Positions 57,103-64,000 of a DNA stretch of 64,000 nt are shown one piece after another. The position numbers and the translations under genes are program-made. The notes under the pieces are model-generated. The model was given only the letters and a program-made list of their open reading frames with translations. It was not told the DNA's origin and searched no databases. The stretch's first letter is position 1. The number at the start of each line of letters is the position of its first letter. Location: NCBI GenBank assembly GCA_964019155.1, contig OZ025240.1, positions 86,326,495 to 86,390,494 on the forward strand, in the 5' to 3' direction. The stretch is from Osedax fenrisi (taxonomy: Eukaryota; Annelida; Polychaeta; Sabellida; Siboglinidae).

Positions 57103-60100
57103 CTTATAAAATATATATATATATATATATATGAATAGTATTTTAATATGCAATTAATGCTGGTAATATACATGTATCTATTATTTATATTAGTAGTGAT
57201 TATAATATCTATATCTACAATACAAATAATATAAACATATTTTTTATATAAAGGATTCTTTTAATTAATATATATATTACAAATTAATAAAGAATAATAT
57301 TATATTTCTATTTAATAATTATAGGTCAATAGTTTGGGTAAATAATATCCGCAGAGAAAATTTACTGAAGCGCGTGAAACGAGAAGGATTTAGAATATTG
57401 AAGACGAAGAGGCTGTGCGGGAATCACTTTGAAAAGTCACAATATTTGAAATTAGACGGGTTCGTACAAATAATTTATATATATATAATATTATGAATTG
57501 TATATTATACTAATAATTATTTGTTTTGTTTTGTTTATAATGATTAAATAACAATTACATGTATATATTATAATATATTTTACTTCTAAAGATGTAATTT
57601 TTATAATAGTTGTTGCACAGTAAATATAAAATTATACGTAACATTAATATATAAATAAATTTATTATATTTTAAACTATTATTGTATAGAAAAAGGCTTA
57701 AAAAAGATGCTGTGCCAACTATCCTGTCTGTCAGAAATCCTCCACCACAAATTGGCAACAGGAGAATAATACAAAAATATTCACCTAAAAATACAGGTAT
57801 TATATGCAATGCAACAATACAATATTCATTTCAGTATAACATTATATATTATATATTATATATTATACATTTTAAATTATATTCTATAAATAAAATAAAT
57901 AAAAGATTAATAATATGATAATATAAATAGTATTAATAATCATCATTTTAGTATAGAATTATATATTCAAGATATTAAATTACATGATATAAATATTGAA
58001 ATTATATAATAAAAATTAATATAATAATTATAAATATAATATAATTATTAATAATTTTAGCAAAAGCATCTACTTCGAACTACTCAAGGGAACACCCAAC
58101 TGCATCGACTTCAACGCATATAAGTAACTCTGAAACAGAAACTGCATCGTCATCTAGTAGGAGTTCACCTACAAGAAGGAGTTGCGTTTCTCCGACATCT
58201 TCATTCTCGACATTGTCGGCATCTCCTGATCCCCAAACGCAACTAATAGTAGATTTAAAATCTACTATTAGTATTATGAAAACACAAATGGTTTCACTAG
58301 AAAAAAGGCTCACTAAATCTAAATTAAAAGCTGAGTTATATAGAAGCAAATACAATAGAGTAGCTAATAGAAATATATATAATACTAATACCAATAATAT
58401 GCAACCAAATTCATTACTTAATCTATTATCAAAAGCTAATAAATCTTCTGGTAATAGGTTTAGTGAAAATGAAAAAATGCACGCACTTTCACTATGGCAC
58501 AGTAGCCCTAAATGCTACCAATTACTATATAAATCAGTAACATTGCCAAGTGTAACTACTCTGCGTAAAACTATGAAATCCATCAATTTGAATCCTGGCT
58601 TTCATAAAATAATATTTAATGGTCTTAAAGACAGATCTCAAATTATGAAAGATAAAGATAAAATTGTGTTGATAGCATACGATGAAATGTCTTTAAAACC
58701 AGACCTTAATTACAATATAAATACAGATCAAATTGATGGATTTCAAAATTTAGGAGATGATAGTATTAACAAATATATTGCTAATTATGTAACAGTATTT
58801 ATGATTCGTAGTTTATCTGGTTCATGGAAACAGCCCGTTGGCTATTTTTTTACTTCAGGTGTCATGAATGCAGATATCATTGAATGTAAATTAAAAGCAT
58901 GTATAGATTCTATAATAGACTGTGGTCTTATACCCAAACTAGTAGTCTCGGACCAGGGACCTAGTAATCGTGGTTGTACCAAAAATTTAGGAATTACAAT
59001 TGATAAACCTTATTTTATATATAAAGGTAATACTATATTTTTTATGTATGACTCCCCACATCTTATAAAAAGTATTAGAAATGGTTTAGAAACTGGTTAT
59101 TTATTTAAGGGAAAAAAGGTTTCAATGGGCATTATTAAAAATTTTTATGAAATTAAAAACAGGTCTCTATATCCATTGGCTACAAAACTTACAAAAAATC
59201 ATTTTGATCTAAAGTCCTTCACAAAGATGAGGGTAAATTTGGCTTGTCAAATTTTAAGTAATAGTGTAGCAATGGGTATAGAAACATTATGTATTATTAA
59301 TAATGATTTAGGAGAAGATGCTAAATATACTGGACAATTTTGTAAATTTTTTAATGACCTTTTTGATATATTTAATAGTGATAATAAAACTAATGATAAT
59401 ATATATAAAAACTCTTTTGTAAATAATGAAACATCACATACATTTATTAACGAAGCAAAGATAATTTTAGAAAATATTATATACTGTGATAATAAATATA
59501 AAAAAAATCTTCCATGCCTAAATGGTTGGAAATTAAATGTAAATAGTTTATTAGAATTGTACAAAGATGAAATTATAAATAAAAATCCATTTCCTATATT
59601 ATTACAAATATATAACCAAGACTTTTTAGAAAATTTTTTTTCTCGTATTAGGAATAGAGGCGGTAATCGAGATAATCCATCTCCAATGGAATTTGTTTCT
59701 GATTACCGTGCTCTCACAGTAGACTCTTTATTTATTGAAATAAAAGGAAGCAACTGTATATTAGATGCTGGGGAATTTTTATTAAAAATAAATGCATTTA
59801 GAAATCAGCTATCAATAACAACCCCGATTACTAGGTCCAATAATATCTTAATAACGAATCATAATTTACCTATAATTAGTAATATAGATGCTAATGCTAT
59901 TCATCTCCTTTGTTGTAATATTATTAAAAATGTTTATGTTAAATTTAAATGCGATTCTTGTTTATTATTATTATCTAAACCTACATCTTCTACTTTTTCT
60001 GTTAGTTCTATTCGTGTTATGCTTGATGTAAATATTGTTAATTATATTCCTTCCGATTTATTTTATAATTATATATGTGAATTGTTACAATGTTTTCGTA

Positions 60101-60351
60101 CAAATATTATGAATATTTTATATGATAAAAATATATATTCTAATTTTTGTAAAATTCTGTCTGAAAATAATATATTATTTGTTTATTGTAATGAATGTAT
60201 TGAGTGTAGTGTATATAGTATTTCTGATTATGTTGTAAATTTATTATTTTTAAATCAAATTAAATATCTTCTACGAAAAGATAATGTTGAATTTAAGATA
60301 GATGTGGAGGGGAGAAAAAATAGAAAATATTTAAAAATCTGTCATATATAG
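56579..60351 (+). CDS. P-element (THAP9-like) transposase, four exons
   Basis: Joined exons 56579-56697, 57325-57459, 57690-57796 and 58061-60351 total 2652 nt, giving 883 residues and a stop, with all phases consistent. Residues 1-85 form a C2CH THAP zinc finger: MCSAINC, FHRFP, a tryptophan in VWVNN, and LCGNHF. A leucine-rich coiled coil follows at about 180-215 and an HTH-like block at about 255-310. The RNase H-like catalytic core has Asp about 328 (AYDEMSL), Asp about 418 (VVSDQGPSN) and Glu about 644 (FLENFFSRIRNRGG), with YDSPHLIKSIRN in the GTP-binding insertion. The enzyme cuts and pastes the element. The start may instead be ATG 56618 (870 residues). Catalytic assignments rest on family knowledge. 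Confidence 0.93.
57325..57459 (+). CDS. P transposase exon 2 (THAP finger, second half)
   Basis: Encodes SIVWVNNIRRENL through LCGNHFEKSQYLKLDG, with the C..H pair closing the zinc site. Acceptor TTATAG, donor GTTCGT, phase 2 in and out. Confidence 0.9.
57690..57796 (+). CDS. P transposase exon 3 (linker)
   Basis: Encodes KKDAVPTILSVRNPPPQIG and a basic tail, like the linker after a THAP domain. Acceptor GTATAG, donor GTATTA, ends in phase 1. Confidence 0.85.
58061..60351 (+). CDS. P transposase exon 4 (catalytic part)
   Basis: A 2.3-kb exon starting after TTTTAG, with a serine/threonine-rich linker, coiled coil, HTH-like block and RNase H-like core with GTP-binding insertion. It ends with a cysteine-rich tail (FVYCNECIECSV) and TAG. 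The frame is open throughout. Confidence 0.93.
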
Positions 60352-61153
60352 TAGTTTAATAAAATGTATATAATATATTAATCTTATTTTATAATTATTA
60401 TATATAAATATATTTATAATATAATCTAATATTTCATGTTAGATTTCTTTCATATTTTAATTTACAACTTTTAAATAATATAAACATAGATTAATACATA
60501 CTAGGTATATGAACAAATTTTAATATTGCATATAATCAGTATATATATATGCATATTATGAGGAACCAGAACACAGTTTTATAAAATATATATTTATTAA
60601 ACATTTATTATACAATCAATAAACAACCAACTTTCTGGCAATATCAATTATTACAAATATTTATATAAATGAAGAAATATTTTCGTTTTTTAAGAAATTA
60701 TATATATATATATATATTTTATATAATTATTAATACATTGGTAGTATATATATATTAAATTTAGTATAAACTCAGATTATATATATATTGAATAAATGAC
60801 AATTAATAATCATATTATAAATTATAATCTTAGATTTAATATTATTATTAATTTTATATATATAATGAGTACATTATGTTTATATATATATACAATGACA
60901 CATTATTTATAAATTGATAATCATCAAATAATATATATATATAATGTTGTTATCTATAATTAAATAGTGTATAATAAACAAATCATAATAGTATAATACC
61001 TACAATATAATTTATAAACAAATATTTATTATAAATATTGGAATTGAAAAACTCACCATCAATAGAATTATTTGTTTTTATCGGGGTCAAATATCAGTAA
61101 AAATGTAAACAACTAATCCGTATGCACAGTAGATAGGGAGCTGCACCCCTTGG
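60352..61153 (+). other. P-element 3' non-coding region
   Basis: AT-rich sequence from the transposase stop to the right inverted repeat. AATAAA-like hexamers (for example AATAAA from about 60358) could end the transcript. No ORF. Confidence 0.6.
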
Positions 61154-63852
61154 GAACAAACGTTTGGAAAATGGATATTGCTGACATGCTCTGCTTGGAA
61201 AAACTCAATAAATGCATCAAATGGAGGAATCGGAATTCTAGTTAATCTACAGACATATAACACAATAGCTAATGTCGAAATGATAATCCACGTATCATGA
61301 TAGCAACTTTTCTTGGAAACCCTGAAACCACAGTAATATCGTGCTACAGCCCAACAAATGTAAGTGATGAAATCGATACCGACATTTTCTACTCAGACCT
61401 ATCCTTTTTGATTAGACAAGTCCCAAAACACAACGTACTCTTAATTGGAGGCGATTTTAACGCTCAACTAGGTCAAAACAATTTTAAACAAGCATATCAT
61501 ATAAACAGCAATAGGAACGGAGAAATGCTTAAACATCTTCTTCTCGAGAATAAACTAGTTTGTTTAAACACACTCTTCCAAAAAAGACAAGGTCAGAAAT
61601 GGACACATACAGCTCCAAACACCTACACTTCACAAATAGACTACGTTATCATTAACAAAAAATGGAAGAACAGTGCAAAAAATTGTAGAGCATACAACTC
61701 CTTCGCTAGTATCGCCTCTGACCATCGAATCGTCTCAGCTCAAATAAAATTAAGCCTTAGTGCAAATAAGAAAAAAACGAGTAAGAACAAGCCATATGAA
61801 TGGAGCTGTCTGAAAAAGAATACTGAAATAAGAAAATCATTCATCACAAAGGTCAAAAACAGGTTTGAAATTCTTCTGAATACTTCATCCACAAAAACCG
61901 CTGACTCGACTTTTGCACATTTTGAAACATCATGCAAGGAAATAGCTAAAGAAATAATACCACTGAAACCAAAGTTAAAGAAAAGACTACCATGGGAAAC
62001 ATTTGAGATATCCAACGAACGAACTATTCTACAAGAAACCGCAGAAAAACGAAACTCCCATCCAACAATGGTAAATATCAGAAAATTTAAAAAAGCACAA
62101 ACACATCTTGTACTTTCTTATGATAAAGAACAATCTGAATACATCCAGAGTAAGATTGATGAAATACAAAATTCTGTAAGAAATCAAAAATCAGCAAAAG
62201 CCTGGATAATAGTAAACGAAGTAAGCGGAAGGAAAAACTCATGCAGATCAAAAATAAAGGCAACAAATAACGAGGAACGTGTTAAACTTTGGCAAAAACA
62301 TTTCCAAGATCTACTAGGTAAACCCACAAAGATCAATGAGAATGAAGAAGAAATTTCGCAAATTGTAAATAGCGAATTAGATATAAAAAAAGGACTCTTC
62401 ACACCTGATGAAATCATTATAGCTGTAAGAAGTATACAACATGGCAAAGCAGTAGGACTGGATGAAATCCCAGCAGAAGTCTGGAAATTAGGAGAATTCC
62501 AAGAAATTCTATTACACTTCTGCAATAGTGTATACAATCAAGATCCAATAAAAAGATGGAAAGAAGGTTGTTTATTATCATTTCCAAAAAAAGGAAATCT
62601 AGCTTTGACAAAGAATTATAGAGGTATTACTCTTACATCAATAGCTTCGAAAATATACAATCTGATGTTATTAAATAGAATAAGACCCAAGATAGAAGAT
62701 ATCATTAGAAAAACCAAAACGGATTTAGAACAAATCGATCAACAACTGGGCAAATATTAACCATTCGTCGTTTAATTGAAGTAGTAAAATCGAAAAATGT
62801 ACCTGCTATACTTCTATTTATTGATTTTTCGAAAGCGTTCGATTCAATCGACAGATTAAAATTAAAATATACTCTATCAGCATATGGGATACCAAAAGAA
62901 ACGATCAACGCAATAATGATACTATATACAAACATTCGCGCAATGGTCAGATCACCAGATGGAAATACCCCTTTCTTCGATATTACCACAGGAGTTCTGC
63001 AAGGAGATACCTTAGCACCATATCTATGTATTATCTGTTTAGACTACATAATGAGAACATCGATTGATAATAACTCACAATATGGATTAACTCTCACAGA
63101 AAGAAAGAGCTCAAGATACCCCGCATTCACTATAACAGATGTATACTATGCAGATGATATTGCAATCACCACCAATAACGTAAAAGAAGCCAATATCTTA
63201 CTAAATAGTCTAGAAAAAACTGCAAAAGAAATCGGACTTCATATGAATGTCGTTAAAACAGAATACATGGCATACAATCATAATTCAACATATATGATTA
63301 AAACCCAGAATGTAGAAAATATCAAGAAAACCCAAGACTTTAAATATCTTGGTAGTTTTATAGCATCCACAGAGCATGATATAAATGTCAGAATAGGAAA
63401 AGCCTGGGCCGCACTAAACCAAATGAACAACATATGGAATTCAAAGTTATCTAAAAATCTGAAAAGAAACTTCTTCAGAGCAACGGTAGAATCTGTTTTT
63501 GTATATGGAGCAATTACATGGACTTTAACAACAAAATTGGAAAAAAAAATCGACGGAACCTACACTCGCATGCTACGGGCCGCTCTGAACGTATCATGGA
63601 AAGACCATCTTACCAATAAAGAACTCTATGGCAAAACTCCAAAAGTAACTTCTTCGATCCGTGAACAAAGACTTAGATTCACAGGACATTGTTGGAGGAG
63701 CAAAAAAGAGCTGATTTGTGACGTTCTTCTCTGGTTACCTAAACATGTACGAATGTACCGAATGTAATGCAGACGAACTGATGAATGCGATGAATGATAG
63801 AGATGAATGGAAGTTACGTGTTAATGAATGCCGAGCAAGCTCGACCTGGTAA
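61154..63852 (+). pseudogene. LINE ORF, rest of endonuclease plus reverse transcriptase (frameshifted)
   Basis: Resumes the endonuclease with GGIGILVN, then YSPTN, GGDFNAQLG, IDYVI and SDHRIV (SDH is the catalytic end). Reverse transcriptase follows: GLDEIPAEVWK, NYRGITLTSIASKIYN, FIDFSKAFDSID, GVLQGDTLAPYL and YYADDI (active-site aspartates). The C-terminus has FKYLGS, LRFTGHCWR and, in another frame, MNAMNDRDEW with a stop at 63850-63852. Frames break at about 61280, about 62710 (one A lost from an A run) and about 63750. The copy is inactive but only lightly decayed. Confidence 0.92.
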
Positions 63853-63855
63853 GGT

Positions 63856-63860
<5 letters not shown>

Positions 63861-63902
<42 letters not shown>

Positions 63903-64000
63903 TATGTATATAATAAGTATATTAATTTTTTATATATAATATGCATACATTAAAATATTCGAATATTACATATGTATTATGACACGTATACTTGTCATGT
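63861..64000. other. (AT)n and AT-rich flank
   Basis: About 17 AT dinucleotides (63861-63893), then AT-rich sequence to the window end. Nothing recognised. Confidence 0.7.

Larger units (their letters stand above)
56335..61153 (+). mobile_element. P-element-like DNA transposon, apparently complete
   Basis: The termini CCAAGGGGTGCAGCTC and GAGCTGCACCCCTTGG are perfect 16-bp inverted repeats, with weaker matching continuing inward for about 20 bp. They are flanked by the perfect 8-bp duplication GAACAAAC (56327-56334, 61154-61161); P elements make 8-bp duplications. The element is 4819 bp and encodes a THAP-domain transposase in four exons. All ORFs, donors and acceptors look intact, so the copy may be recent. 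Confidence 0.94.
55671..63865 (+). mobile_element. APE-type non-LTR retrotransposon (RTE/Proto2-like), split by a P element
   Basis: The LINE occupies 55671-56334 and resumes at 61154-63865, about 3.4 kb in all. It has a 5' leader, an apurinic-type endonuclease, a reverse transcriptase and a short 3' end, TAAGGTAAGG, running into (AT)n. Both boundaries at the P element share GAACAAAC, so the two parts were one element. The clade is inferred from C-terminal motifs and size and needs a tree. Confidence 0.9.

Noticed and set aside
61740..62989. Several minus-strand ORFs over the LINE
   Set aside because: They are antisense shadows of the endonuclease/reverse transcriptase frame.

Overview
The window is AT-rich invertebrate-animal nuclear DNA. 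It has long GT-AG introns, tRNA-derived SINEs, APE-type LINEs, hAT, P, pogo-like and TTAA-flanked DNA transposons, and many micro- and minisatellites. There are no bacterial operons, and the species cannot be named from the sequence alone.

One host gene fills the left two thirds on the minus strand. I rebuilt it exon by exon as SCAI (suppressor of cancer cell invasion, a nuclear MRTF/SRF co-repressor also linked to 53BP1-dependent break repair). Fifteen coding exons between 42307 and 4826 join without phase conflict into 1707 nt, or 568 residues plus stop. The human protein is about 606 residues as I recall it. The introns hold a hAT element carrying a LINE fragment (7531-8941), SINE copies (9612-9922, 11321-11434, 19011-19300), a TTAA-flanked element (23068-24504) and several minisatellites.

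The most striking structure is a 12.8-kb array (28491-41310) of about 427 copies of a 30-bp unit with no visible length change. On the SCAI coding strand the unit is the last 17 nt of SCAI exon 2 plus the first 13 nt of its intron, so it is an amplified exon-intron junction carrying a 5' splice site in every copy. Smaller arrays also start exactly at SCAI splice sites: exon 4, 5 and 7 acceptors and the exon 9 donor. This looks like a repeated, gene-wide process of splice-junction-anchored repeat expansion and is the main candidate for something undescribed.

42.3-55.6 kb holds a likely SCAI promoter (about 43.0-43.26 kb) and then mostly non-autonomous elements: a fold-back element (43407-43820), hAT MITEs with perfect 8-bp target duplications (44383-44839, 49101-49248), a pogo/Tc1-like MITE (48115-48917), other inverted-repeat elements, and a 43-bp minisatellite with two short coding-like ORFs beside it (52.9-53.7 kb).

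The right end is a nested pair. A LINE (55671-63865; endonuclease plus reverse transcriptase, damaged by frameshifts) was split in its endonuclease by a complete P-element-like transposon (56335-61153). That element has 16-bp terminal inverted repeats, a perfect 8-bp target duplication and a four-exon, apparently intact THAP-domain transposase of about 883 residues.
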